Source: an uncultured Lachnospiraceae bacterium (GTDB lineage Bacteria > Bacillota > Clostridia > Lachnospirales > Lachnospiraceae). From it: DNA of 64,000 bases. The notes below the pieces were generated by a model. It had not been told where the DNA came from, ran no database searches, and was given only the letters and a program-made list of their open reading frames with translations. Of this stretch, positions 43,958 through 51,456 are shown one piece after another; the stretch's first letter is position 1; each line of letters opens with the position of its first letter. The stretch spans positions 27,702 to 91,701 of the forward strand of contig CAJUHR010000004.1 of the NCBI GenBank assembly GCA_910586255.1. The letters run 5' to 3'. The translations under genes were made by a program, and so were the position numbers.

Positions 43958-45094
43958 ATGAAATTGACAAAGAAAGTAATGGCACTGGCACTGGCGTCCT
44001 GTATGGCAATGTCACTGGCAGCCTGCGGCGGAAGCAAGCCGGCAGAGACCACAGCAGCAGCTACAGAGGCAGCCACCACTGAGGCGGTAGCAGAGACTAC
44101 TGAGGCGGCAGCAGAGGCGGAGACCACCGCTGCAGAGGCAGCAGCAGCCACAGAGGGCAAGGATCCGGCTGAGATCAAGGTTGGTATTTCCATCTATCAG
44201 TTTGCTGACAACTTCATGACCCTTTACCGGGAGGAGCTGCAGAAGTATCTGGTTGAGGAGTGCGGCCTGAAGGCTGAGAACATCTCCATCATGGATGGTA
44301 AGAACGACCAGGGCGAGCAGATGAACCAGATTCGTAACTTCATCACTCAGGGCTACGATGTGATGATTATCAACCTGGTACAGGCATCTTCCGAGCCGAC
44401 TGTTACCGAGGAGTGTAATGCGGCAGGTATCCCGGTTGTCTACATCAACCGTGAGCCGGAGGCAGAGAGAGAGGAAGCTTGGGTATCTGAGGGGATCAAG
44501 GCTACCTACGTAGGCGCGGATGCAAGACAGTCCGGTACCTATCAGGGCGAGGAGATTGCTGAGTTGGAGAACAAGGGCGATGCAGACGGTGACGGAGTAG
44601 TCCGCTACATCATGGTTCAGGGTGATCCGGAGAACGTAGACGCTCAGTACAGAACCGAGAAGTCCATCGAGGCTCTGACCGGGGCAGGCGTTGAGGTTGA
44701 GGAGCTTGTTAAGATGCGTGGTGATTGGGACCAGACCAAGGGCCAGGAGATCACTGCCAATGCACTGTCTCAGCATGGCGCAAAGATCGATGTTGTATTC
44801 TGTAACAATGACGCCATGGCACTGGGTGCTCTGCAGGCTATCGAGGCAGCTGGAAGAAAGGTCAACGAGGACATCTATCTGGTAGGTGTTGACGCATTGG
44901 TTGAGGTTGTTGAGCACGTTATGAACGGCAAGATGACTGGTACTGTATTCAATGATTACTTTGGCCAGGCTCATACAGCAGCCGACAAAGCCCTTGACTT
45001 TGTAAATGGCAAGGATGTTGACAATGTATATATGGTTGACTATGTGAAAGTTACGCCGGAGAATGCAGCAGAGATTCTGGACCTGATCAAATAA
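43958..45094 (+). CDS. mglB: Galactose/methyl-galactoside ABC transporter substrate-binding protein
   Basis: The lipoprotein signal MALALASCMAMSLAACGG ends in the lipid-acceptor Cys and is followed by an Ala/Thr/Glu-rich linker (residues about 28-75). The MglB fold follows: IKVGISIYQFADNFMTLYRE, GYDVMIINLVQASSEPTV, VVFCNNDAMALGALQAI and VYMVDYVKV. The loop ADGDGVVRYIM corresponds to the calcium-binding site. ATG 43958 is preferred over 43910 because GGGAGG lies just upstream and it begins the signal peptide. It is the first gene of the mgl operon and likely the most abundant product. Confidence 0.93.
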   Translation: MKLTKKVMALALASCMAMSLAACGGSKPAETTAAATEAATTEAVAETTEAAAEAETTAAEAAAATEGKDPAEIKVGISIYQFADNFMTLYREELQKYLVEECGLKAENISIMDGKNDQGEQMNQIRNFITQGYDVMIINLVQASSEPTVTEECNAAGIPVVYINREPEAEREEAWVSEGIKATYVGADARQSGTYQGEEIAELENKGDADGDGVVRYIMVQGDPENVDAQYRTEKSIEALTGAGVEVEELVKMRGDWDQTKGQEITANALSQHGAKIDVVFCNNDAMALGALQAIEAAGRKVNEDIYLVGVDALVEVVEHVMNGKMTGTVFNDYFGQAHTAADKALDFVNGKDVDNVYMVDYVKVTPENAAEILDLIK

Positions 45095-45136
45095 ATAGAG
45101 ACGGAATTCTGACTGATAGAAAAAGACAGAAAAATG

Positions 45137-45168
45137 TCAGGTGTGCCTTCATGGCACACCTGATTTTA
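45137..45168 (+). terminator. Intercistronic hairpin between mglB and mglA
   Basis: An 11-bp perfect stem (45138-45148 with 45154-45164), a 5-nt loop and TTTTAT follow the binding-protein gene. In ABC operons such hairpins partly terminate transcription or protect the upstream mRNA, so that the binding protein exceeds the membrane parts. Confidence 0.75.
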
Positions 45169-45185
45169 TGAAAGGAGAGAATGGG

Positions 45186-46694
45186 ATGGCAGAGTACAGA
45201 CTGGAAATGCGCGGGGTTTCCAAAAGCTTCCCTGGCGTAAAGGCTCTGGACGGGATCAACCTGAAAGTCCGTCCGGGCACCGTTCATGCACTGATGGGAG
45301 AGAACGGTGCAGGAAAATCCACGCTGATGAAATGCCTTTTTGGCATTTATCACATGGATGAGGGAGAGGTCTATCTGGACGGAGAGCATGTAGATATCCA
45401 CAATCCGGATGAGGCGCTACATAAGGGTCTTGCCATGGTACATCAGGAGCTGCAGCCAATACCGGAGAGAACGGTGGCAGAAAATATGTATGCCGGCCGT
45501 TACCCTACAAAAAAGTTTGGGCCTTTTCAGGTAGTGGACCACAAAAAGATGTATGAGGAGACAGCCAAATGGCTGGATGATGTTAAGATGCCTTACAACC
45601 CGAAAGCAAAGCTGGGGACCATGTCTATTGCACAGATGCAGTCTGTGGAGATTGCCAAGGCCGTATCTCTCCAGGCAAGAGTTGTGATCCTGGATGAGCC
45701 CACCTCCTCTCTTACGGACAATGAGGTGGCTGCTCTCTTCCGTATCATACGGGATTTGAAATCCAGAGGGGTATCTCTGGTCTATATTTCTCACAAGATG
45801 GCAGAGATCCGGGAGATCTGTGATGATATAACCATCATGCGTGACGGTACTTATGTAGGTTCCTGGAGCATGAGCGATATCACGGATGAGGAGATTGTCA
45901 AGCAGATGGTAGGCCGTGAGCTTACCAATATCTATCCTCCCAAGAATAATGCCGCGGTGGGAGAGGTTCTTTTGGAGGTAAAGAACTACTCCAGTATCCA
46001 TGAGCGTTCCTTCCAGGATTGCTCCTTTACTCTTCGCAGCGGTGAGATTTTAGGCTTTGGCGGCCTGGTGGGAGCGCAGCGGACAGAGCTGATGGAGGCG
46101 ATCTTCGGGATGCGCCATATTACCGGAGGCGAAGTCTACATCAAGGGAAAGAAGATCAATATTCACCGTCCTCAGGATGCCATTCGGGGAGGCATCGGCA
46201 TGATCACGGAGGACCGGAGGGGAACCGGAATATTGGGATGCCTTTCAATTGCAGATAATGTTTCTATTTCTTCTCTTGATCAGTATTTGGAAATGGGCGT
46301 TAAGCTCAACAAGGGAAAGATCGAACAACTGGTACAAGATAACGTGGCAAAGCTTTCCATCAAAACCCCTGACAGCAAGACGCTGATTCAGTCTCTGTCC
46401 GGCGGCAACCAGCAGAAGGTTTTGATTTCCCGCTGGCTGGCCAACAATCCGGACATTCTGATCATGGATGAGCCGACCCGCGGTATTGATGTGGGAGCCA
46501 AGTATGAGATATATCAGATCATGATCGAGTTGGCAAAGCAGGGGAAGGGTATCATTATGATATCCTCGGAGATGCCGGAGCTGATCGGTGTATCCAACCG
46601 GATTCTCGTCATGTGCAACGGCCATATTACCGGCGAAGTGCAGGGCGAGGAAGCGACTCAGGAGCGTATCATGAGCTACGCGACCCAGTTCTAG
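45186..46694 (+). CDS. mglA: Galactose/methyl-galactoside ABC transporter ATP-binding protein
   Basis: It has two ABC domains in tandem. The first has Walker A GENGAGKSTLMKCL and Walker B VVILDEPTSSLTD. The second has GFGGLVGAQRTELMEAI in place of a normal Walker A, QSLSGGNQQKVLISRWL as signature and ILIMDEPTRGIDVGAKYEIY. This asymmetric pattern is normal for sugar importers of the MglA/RbsA type. ATG 45186 follows AAAGGAGAG; the upstream ATG 45141 lies inside the intercistronic hairpin. Confidence 0.95.
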   Translation: MAEYRLEMRGVSKSFPGVKALDGINLKVRPGTVHALMGENGAGKSTLMKCLFGIYHMDEGEVYLDGEHVDIHNPDEALHKGLAMVHQELQPIPERTVAENMYAGRYPTKKFGPFQVVDHKKMYEETAKWLDDVKMPYNPKAKLGTMSIAQMQSVEIAKAVSLQARVVILDEPTSSLTDNEVAALFRIIRDLKSRGVSLVYISHKMAEIREICDDITIMRDGTYVGSWSMSDITDEEIVKQMVGRELTNIYPPKNNAAVGEVLLEVKNYSSIHERSFQDCSFTLRSGEILGFGGLVGAQRTELMEAIFGMRHITGGEVYIKGKKINIHRPQDAIRGGIGMITEDRRGTGILGCLSIADNVSISSLDQYLEMGVKLNKGKIEQLVQDNVAKLSIKTPDSKTLIQSLSGGNQQKVLISRWLANNPDILIMDEPTRGIDVGAKYEIYQIMIELAKQGKGIIMISSEMPELIGVSNRILVMCNGHITGEVQGEEATQERIMSYATQF

Positions 46695-46712
46695 GAAGAG
46701 GAGGAAGAGAGA

Positions 46713-47708
46713 ATGAACAGCAAGAAAGTCAATGTAGCAGATGTATTGATTAACAATGGAATTGTAATCCTGATTCTTGTGATGGTTCTGATTGTGGGAA
46801 TCACCAAGGAGAATTTCTTCAGCATGAGTAACTTCAGCAACATTTCCATCAACGTGGCATGTCGTTTTATCATTGCTATCGGTGTGTCCGGCTGTCTGAT
46901 CACCAAGGGCACGGATCTTTCCGCCGGCCGTTCCGTAGGCCTTGCCGCCTGTCTGGCAGGTACCTTGCTTCAGCGGGCAGATTACAGCGGCCGCTTTGAG
47001 CTGACCAAGGATTTTCCGGAGCTGAATGTATGGCTGATTTTGTTGATCTGTGTTGCGATCTGCTGTATTTTCGGTATGATCAACGGAATCGTGGTTGCCT
47101 ACTTAAGCGTGCCCGCCTTCATCGGCACCTTGGGTATGCAGATGATTATCTATGGTATTAATCTGGTTTATACCAAGTCCGTGCCTCTCGGCGGTTATCG
47201 GACAGACTATACGGTGATTGCCAATGGTAAGCTGTTCGGGGTGTTCCCTTATCTGTTTATCATAGCGATCATTATCGGCGCGATCATGTGGTTTATCTAC
47301 AATTATACCCGCCATGGGAAATATATGTATGCCATTGGCGGCAATGAGGCAGCGGCAGAGGTGGCCGGTGTCAATGTAAAAAAGACCAAGATTATTATTT
47401 ATGTGTCAGCTGCTGCTCTGTATGCAATCGCAGGATTTTTGCTGGGTGCTAAATCCGGCGGCGCCGGCGTTAATACCGGTAATGGCTATGAGCTGGAGGC
47501 AATCGCGGCCTGTACCATCGGCGGTGTGTCTGTAAACGGCGGTATCGGACGGGTGTCCGGTGTGGTTATCGGTGTGCTGGTGTTTGAGCTGCTTAAGACC
47601 TGTCTGCAGTTCTTGGGGATTGATCCAAACTATCAGTATATTGCCCAAGGTATCGTTATTGTGGTGGCTATTGCTTTGGATATTCGGAAGTATATTGCCA
47701 AGAAGTAA
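46713..47708 (+). CDS. mglC: Galactose/methyl-galactoside ABC transporter permease
   Basis: The polytopic membrane protein has the MglC/RbsC pattern: ISINVACRFIIAIGVSGCLI, TKGTDLSAGRSVGLAACLAG, FGMINGIVVAYLSVPAFIGT and YAIGGNEAAAEVAGVNV, the loop that meets the ATPase. GNGYELEAIAACTIGGVS near residue 255 is also conserved. The length of 331 is normal. It ends the operon, and a long GC-rich hairpin with a T-run follows within 60 bp. Confidence 0.95.
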   Translation: MNSKKVNVADVLINNGIVILILVMVLIVGITKENFFSMSNFSNISINVACRFIIAIGVSGCLITKGTDLSAGRSVGLAACLAGTLLQRADYSGRFELTKDFPELNVWLILLICVAICCIFGMINGIVVAYLSVPAFIGTLGMQMIIYGINLVYTKSVPLGGYRTDYTVIANGKLFGVFPYLFIIAIIIGAIMWFIYNYTRHGKYMYAIGGNEAAAEVAGVNVKKTKIIIYVSAAALYAIAGFLLGAKSGGAGVNTGNGYELEAIAACTIGGVSVNGGIGRVSGVVIGVLVFELLKTCLQFLGIDPNYQYIAQGIVIVVAIALDIRKYIAKK

Positions 47709-47760
47709 GGATTCCTGGTTCCTTTTTCCCGGGAGGGGGGGGGGATCTCGAAAGGGTCCG

Positions 47761-47908
47761 CCGCCGGGGAATAAGAGAACGCCAAAAGACGCGCTCTCGC
47801 TCGATGTTTCACGTAGTGGTACTAAGGCGCTAAAGGACAGCGCCTAAGTGCCAACGTGAAACCACGGTCTTTAGTCGTTCTCTTATTCCCCGGCGGCTGC
47901 TTTTTTTG
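47761..47908. repeat. 138-bp foldback element, also usable as terminator of the mgl operon
   Basis: The outer arms 47761-47782 and 47877-47898 are exact 22-bp reverse complements (ends GCCGCCGGGG / CCCCGGCGGC). Inside, AAAGAC (47786-47791) pairs with GTCTTT (47868-47873), GTTTCACGT (47807-47815) with ACGTGAAAC (47855-47863), and a 14-bp imperfect stem surrounds the loop AAAGGAC at 47833-47839. Seven T residues follow at 47902-47908. The length and nested stems exceed a normal terminator and suggest a mobile hairpin element or structured RNA. Confidence 0.8.
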
Positions 47909-48265
47909 GCTTTGGGAGAGTGGATGCGGGATGGGTAGGTTAAGTGAAGGGGCAGCTGGATGGGAGAGGGTTCGGCTGTTTTTTTGATGGAGGTGGGAGG
48001 ATGGGGGAATGGGGAGATAGCAGGGGAGAGGCGAGGGGATAAAAGATGCTGAAGGGGTTGCTGGGGGAAGATTGTCAGGATTGCCAGGAGAAAATTGTTG
48101 AGGTAAGATTACTGGGAAAGCTGCCGGGTAGGATTGTTAGGATAAATAAAGTGAGACCGGATGTGGATGCATTTGTGATAGGTGACAGGATTGACGGAAA
48201 GGGAGATGGAGATGGGGAGAGAATCGGTTGAGGTTGATAAATTGGCAGTAAAGGGAGATGCGGGC

Positions 48266-48568
48266 ATGGAGAAAAGAGTGGGGGCGGAGAGGAAAACGGA
48301 GATGGAGAAAAGAGTGGGGGCGGAAGATGATATAGAAAGGGATATGGAAAAAGGAGAGGGACTGGAGAAAGAGTTGTCGGAGCTGGAGGAGGAGAATGAA
48401 CGGCTGAGAAGAGAGAATGAGCTTTTAAAGGAGTATCGGGCCAGCTTGCCCTTGAAGGAGCGGCTTTATGACAGGGTTCCTTTGACTGTGAAGCAGTTGG
48501 ATATTATTATCGGGGTTCTTTTGGCCGGGTTGGTTTTTGTGGTGGCTTTGGGGCTGCTGGACCGGTGA
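48266..48568 (+). CDS. Small coiled-coil protein with C-terminal membrane helix
   Basis: About 100 residues long. A charged N-terminus holds a 36-bp-period duplication (MEKRVGAE twice, DNA at 48266 and 48302). A coiled coil follows (LEKELSELEEENERLRREN), then LPLKERLYDRVPLTVKQLDI and one membrane helix (IIIGVLLAGLVFVVALGLLD). The C-terminal part resembles small uncharacterised membrane proteins of Lachnospiraceae. ATG 48266 has AAGGGAG 8 nt upstream; ATG 48212 and GTG 48182 are alternatives. Function unknown. Confidence 0.6.
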   Translation: MEKRVGAERKTEMEKRVGAEDDIERDMEKGEGLEKELSELEEENERLRRENELLKEYRASLPLKERLYDRVPLTVKQLDIIIGVLLAGLVFVVALGLLDR

Positions 48569-48605
48569 GAAGCTTTTATTTTTGCGGGCGCTGGTGGATC
48601 AGGGA

Positions 48606-49079
48606 TCACCGGCCAGGGATGATGCCCTGGCTTAGACGGCTGTTTTGGTATTCTCCGGTGAAGGTTACATCTCGTCCGAACCAGTCGGGCGGGGTGAAGG
48701 CTAGGGCGTCTTCCTCGGTGGAGAACTCTACCTCCGCTAAGATCAGGCCCTCGTAGATGCCGGAAAATACGTCCAGCTCAATGGTGAGACTGGGCTTCTC
48801 CTCTGAGGAGATAAGGGGAATCCGGTAGCGTTTTTTGGTGAGGACGATTCCGTCTGCCTTGGGAAGAAGATGGTCGTAGGCTTCCCTGGTCAGGGGAAGG
48901 TTGTATTCTTCTCTGGATAGCAGGCCTTTGGACTTGTAGGTGAGATAATACTGGTCATCTTGCCGGCGGATGCGCACTACCGGCTGGGTGCACAGATAGG
49001 CCTGCTCAATCTCGTGGCAGGGATAGCTTTCGTAATCGGCAGGGGGTGACTCAATTTTGTATTTGCGCTCGATTTCCAT
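48606..49079 (-). CDS. CYTH-domain protein (triphosphatase-like)
   Basis: The N-terminal EIERK is the ExExK metal/triphosphate motif. Alternating charged strands follow (VVRIRRQDDQYYLTYKSKG, LTKKRYRIPL, LTIELDVFSG, ILAEVEFSTEEDAL), forming the tunnel fold of the CYTH superfamily. Members hydrolyse inorganic triphosphate or related compounds; adenylate cyclase activity is the rarer alternative. The length of 157 is usual for a stand-alone CYTH protein. It may be co-oriented with the YARHG gene upstream on the same strand, but a 70-bp gap lies between. Confidence 0.88.
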   Translation of the reverse strand: MEIERKYKIESPPADYESYPCHEIEQAYLCTQPVVRIRRQDDQYYLTYKSKGLLSREEYNLPLTREAYDHLLPKADGIVLTKKRYRIPLISSEEKPSLTIELDVFSGIYEGLILAEVEFSTEEDALAFTPPDWFGRDVTFTGEYQNSRLSQGIIPGR

Positions 49080-49151
49080 GAAATGATTTCTCCTTAATCG
49101 CCATAATATGTGTTTGGGCCGTTTTCTCGAATAGCCAGATCAATGTTGAGT

Positions 49152-50279
49152 TTAATCTCCATAATATACAAGGCGGGTTACATAGCCCTTTTGGTCGAAA
49201 TAGACTCCGTTATACCAATTTTCCCGGCCTAAAATTTCCTTTGTTATCGGCTGAACCTGCCGCACAATATCGACTTCATCGGTGGCATCCTTTCGGATAT
49301 AGAGTTTTCCTTCATACACAGGCTTATCCATCCGGTCGTCACTGTCATGATATAAAACTACGGATTTACCGTTTGATGAAGGATGGTAGTAAAAGCCATC
49401 GTAGTAACTACCGGAATCCAAGGGGCAAAAATGGTTTTCACGGAAGATTAGTGTTCTTGTTTCGCCGGTCAATTCATCGAAGGTGAGAGTGACCTGATCT
49501 CCCTCTTTTAAATCTGCCGGAGCCTCGATCCCCTGCTGATAGGTGGCATCCACCTGGTAATATTCTCCGCAATCCTTCACTGTCCCTTCTTTAATGTGAA
49601 AGGATAATACGGAATATCCGTTTTCGTATCCATAGCGGTCGATGATCTCTTTGGACGGGGCATCGGGAAAGCCGGAAAGCTCAGGATATGACTTAGCTGT
49701 CTCCTCAGCTTTTTGAATCAATTTGATGTTTTTCTTTTCAAAATCATTTAGCAGGCTTTCACTGAAATCTGCCGGTTCAATTGTCCCCTGATACCAGGTT
49801 TTGCCGTCAAAATAGTTCTGCAAATCCTGAGCCTGGAATTTTCTTCCGTGGCGGGCATAAATTTCGTTTCTGGCAATTTTTAATTCTTCTTTCGATCTGT
49901 TTCTCAGATCCTCTTCTGATAAATACCTTGTGTTGCTTTCCAGAAGAATATATTCGTCCGTCCGGCTGTTTTCTTTGGATTGCTCCATGGCAGAATTGTT
50001 GTCAGGAGCATCTGTCTCGTCCTCAGAAAAATCCGGGGATTCGGAAGAAGCCGGTGCAATGGCATCCCAGGCATCGCCTTCACCGGCATGTGACTCAGAA
50101 GGATTGCCGGGTGGATTTGTGACAGGTTCTGTTTCATTGGCTTGTGTCTGGCTTTTTTCTCTTGTTGCTGAAATATTACCACATCCGGATGCTAATGTGA
50201 GAAGGATCAAAAGAATTAATCCCAATATGGCTGTTTTTTTATTCATTATTGCAATATTTGTTCTGTATTTGCGTGTCAT
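49152..50279 (-). CDS. YARHG-domain lipoprotein
   Basis: ATG at 50279 is chosen because GGAGG lies 5 nt upstream on the minus strand; the longer frame from 50339 has no such site. A signal peptide ends in LLTLASGC with the lipid-acceptor Cys. A Glu/Ser/Asn-rich linker follows, then a YARHG domain (LRNRSKEELKIARNEIYARH; NYFDGKTWYQGT). This is an extracellular domain of unknown role in many gut Firmicutes. A beta-rich C-terminal part (about 200 residues) is unrecognised. The long frame would overlap the RelB stop by 4 bp. Confidence 0.8.
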   Translation of the reverse strand: MTRKYRTNIAIMNKKTAILGLILLILLTLASGCGNISATREKSQTQANETEPVTNPPGNPSESHAGEGDAWDAIAPASSESPDFSEDETDAPDNNSAMEQSKENSRTDEYILLESNTRYLSEEDLRNRSKEELKIARNEIYARHGRKFQAQDLQNYFDGKTWYQGTIEPADFSESLLNDFEKKNIKLIQKAEETAKSYPELSGFPDAPSKEIIDRYGYENGYSVLSFHIKEGTVKDCGEYYQVDATYQQGIEAPADLKEGDQVTLTFDELTGETRTLIFRENHFCPLDSGSYYDGFYYHPSSNGKSVVLYHDSDDRMDKPVYEGKLYIRKDATDEVDIVRQVQPITKEILGRENWYNGVYFDQKGYVTRLVYYGD

Positions 50280-50335
50280 CTTTGCCTCCGCATTTTGTAT
50301 AAAGGTATGGTCTTTTGAAAGGTTGAAATTGATTT

Positions 50336-50608
50336 TCACTTAGAATCATTTAAATCCTCCATGAGGTCGGAAACACTGTGAAATGTTTTGCTGAGATTTC
50401 TTCCGTGATTTACATTATCAATGGCGGCCAAAGTTTCAGCATTTGGGGTATTCAGGGAAACTTCAAAGGGAATCCCCTGATGACGAACCATTGTTTTGGC
50501 GAAAATGTTGAAGGCAGTTGTCATAGTCAGGCCTAGTTCATTGCAAAGGTGGTCAAATTGCTGTTTTAATGTATCATCCATGCGTATATTGATATTTGTT
50601 TGCGCCAT
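50336..50608 (-). CDS. RelB/DinJ-family antitoxin, no adjacent toxin
   Basis: The 90-residue protein begins with the ribbon-helix-helix NINIRMDDTLKQQFDHLCNE and continues with LGLTMTTAFNIFAKTMV and GIPFEVSLN, a textbook RelB/DinJ N-terminus. In type II toxin-antitoxin operons a RelE/YafQ toxin gene normally follows. Here the next gene on the strand encodes the YARHG lipoprotein and no toxin-like frame is seen. It is therefore an orphan antitoxin or a DNA-binding regulator. GAGGT precedes the start. Confidence 0.85.
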   Translation of the reverse strand: MAQTNINIRMDDTLKQQFDHLCNELGLTMTTAFNIFAKTMVRHQGIPFEVSLNTPNAETLAAIDNVNHGRNLSKTFHSVSDLMEDLNDSK

Positions 50609-50640
50609 AACTTATACCTCATTTTGTTATTTGTATATAT

Positions 50641-50669
50641 ATTGTATTGAAATTTATTGATATTGTCAA
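50641..50669 (-). promoter_or_regulatory. SigA promoter of the relB-like gene
   Basis: On the minus strand TTGACA (50669-50664), 17 bp, TACAAT (50646-50641) lies 32 bp upstream of the start codon at 50608. Confidence 0.7.
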
Positions 50670-50708
50670 CGCGTTTTGGTTCTGGTTATTTGGGTTTTGA
50701 TTTTTTTA

Positions 50709-51047
50709 GTTACAATTCACGGGCAATGTCAGTAAGTTAAGTTGTTCCAAAAGGTACGCCAGGGAAACGGGGAGAGCAGCTACCGGAAAGGGTCTGCTGC
50801 TTTTTCCGGTTTCGAGATCAAGAATTCCTAAAATTTCTGAATTTTGCTAAAAACGAAACGAAAATTCACAAACTCGCTCCGCTCAGACAGTGTGAATTTT
50901 CGTTTCAACACAAAACTCAGAAATTCAAGGACTTCTAAATCTCTGCAAAGTCAAAATCTGCAGACCCTTTCCGGTGGCTGCTCTCCCCGTTTCCCTGGCT
51001 GTGTTTCGCGAACTCTTAACTTACTGACATTGCCCGTGAACAGTAAC
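50709..51047. repeat. 339-bp near-perfect foldback (long inverted repeat) element
   Basis: Three nested arm pairs are visible. The outer arms 50709-50741 and 51015-51047 match at 31 of 33 positions. The middle arms 50759-50797 and 50960-50998 match at 38 of 39. The inner arms 50855-50870 and 50891-50906 match at 16 of 16 around a loop containing CTCGCTCCGCTCAG. A further pair (50831-50846 with 50911-50926) matches with two G-U pairs. No open frame of note is present. The right end reads GTTACTGTTCACG on the minus strand, as at 29665. It may be a non-autonomous hairpin element or encode a long structured RNA. Confidence 0.9.
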
Positions 51048-51244
51048 TTTTTTATGCCGGCATGAAGGCGGAGGTTATTATAGAAGGAATACTTGGAAAC
51101 GGAATGGCTATATCAAGAACAATTAATGAAGAAACGGTAAGTGATAAAGAATGATCAGAGCCTGAGTGTTTTTTTGAATCGTTTATGTACAGAATATCAA
51201 AGCATTTTATCGGAAATCTTTAATTTTCGGAGGTTGAGGAGATG

Positions 51245-51404
51245 TCTCAAAAAGTGTACTTTTTGGGATTTTCGACTTCTGGGATTTTATGGGCAAATAT
51301 CCATAGAAAAAAAGATTAAGTTTATTGATATTTTGACGATATTATGATAAGGTATAGCTGATTTAGGGCAAAAATAAAAATCCCAAAAAGTACACTTTTT
51401 GGGA
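51245..51404. repeat. 160-bp segment bounded by 28-bp inverted repeats, upstream of the TnpB-like gene
   Basis: The arms 51245-51272 and 51377-51404 differ at one position. Each arm is itself palindromic (CAAAAAGT-GT-ACTTTTTG). The enclosed 100 bp are AT-rich and non-coding. The right arm ends 52 bp before the TnpB-like start codon, so it could be a transposon end, a binding site pair or the promoter region. Confidence 0.8.
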
Positions 51405-51456
51405 AAAGCAAAGAAATTGCTGCGGGAAGCAGACGAATCAAAGCCAAAGAAAGGGA

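Noticed and set aside
47761..47908. CRISPR-like array behind mglC
   Set aside because: The repeats are inverted and nested, not direct repeats with spacers.
48046..48231. 61-codon open frame before the small coiled-coil gene
   Set aside because: It overlaps the alternative starts of the next gene, ends in low-complexity sequence and shows no recognisable family; chance frame is more likely.
50709..51047. Complete insertion sequence
   Set aside because: No transposase frame lies between the inverted arms; it can only be a non-autonomous or structural element.
51062..51154. 30-codon frame between the foldback element and the TnpB-like gene
   Set aside because: Too short, no convincing ribosome-binding site and no known motif; left as non-coding.
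51141..51347. 68-codon frame crossing the left arm of the 51245-51404 inverted repeat
   Set aside because: Its C-terminal half is dictated by the palindrome sequence and no start signal is evident.
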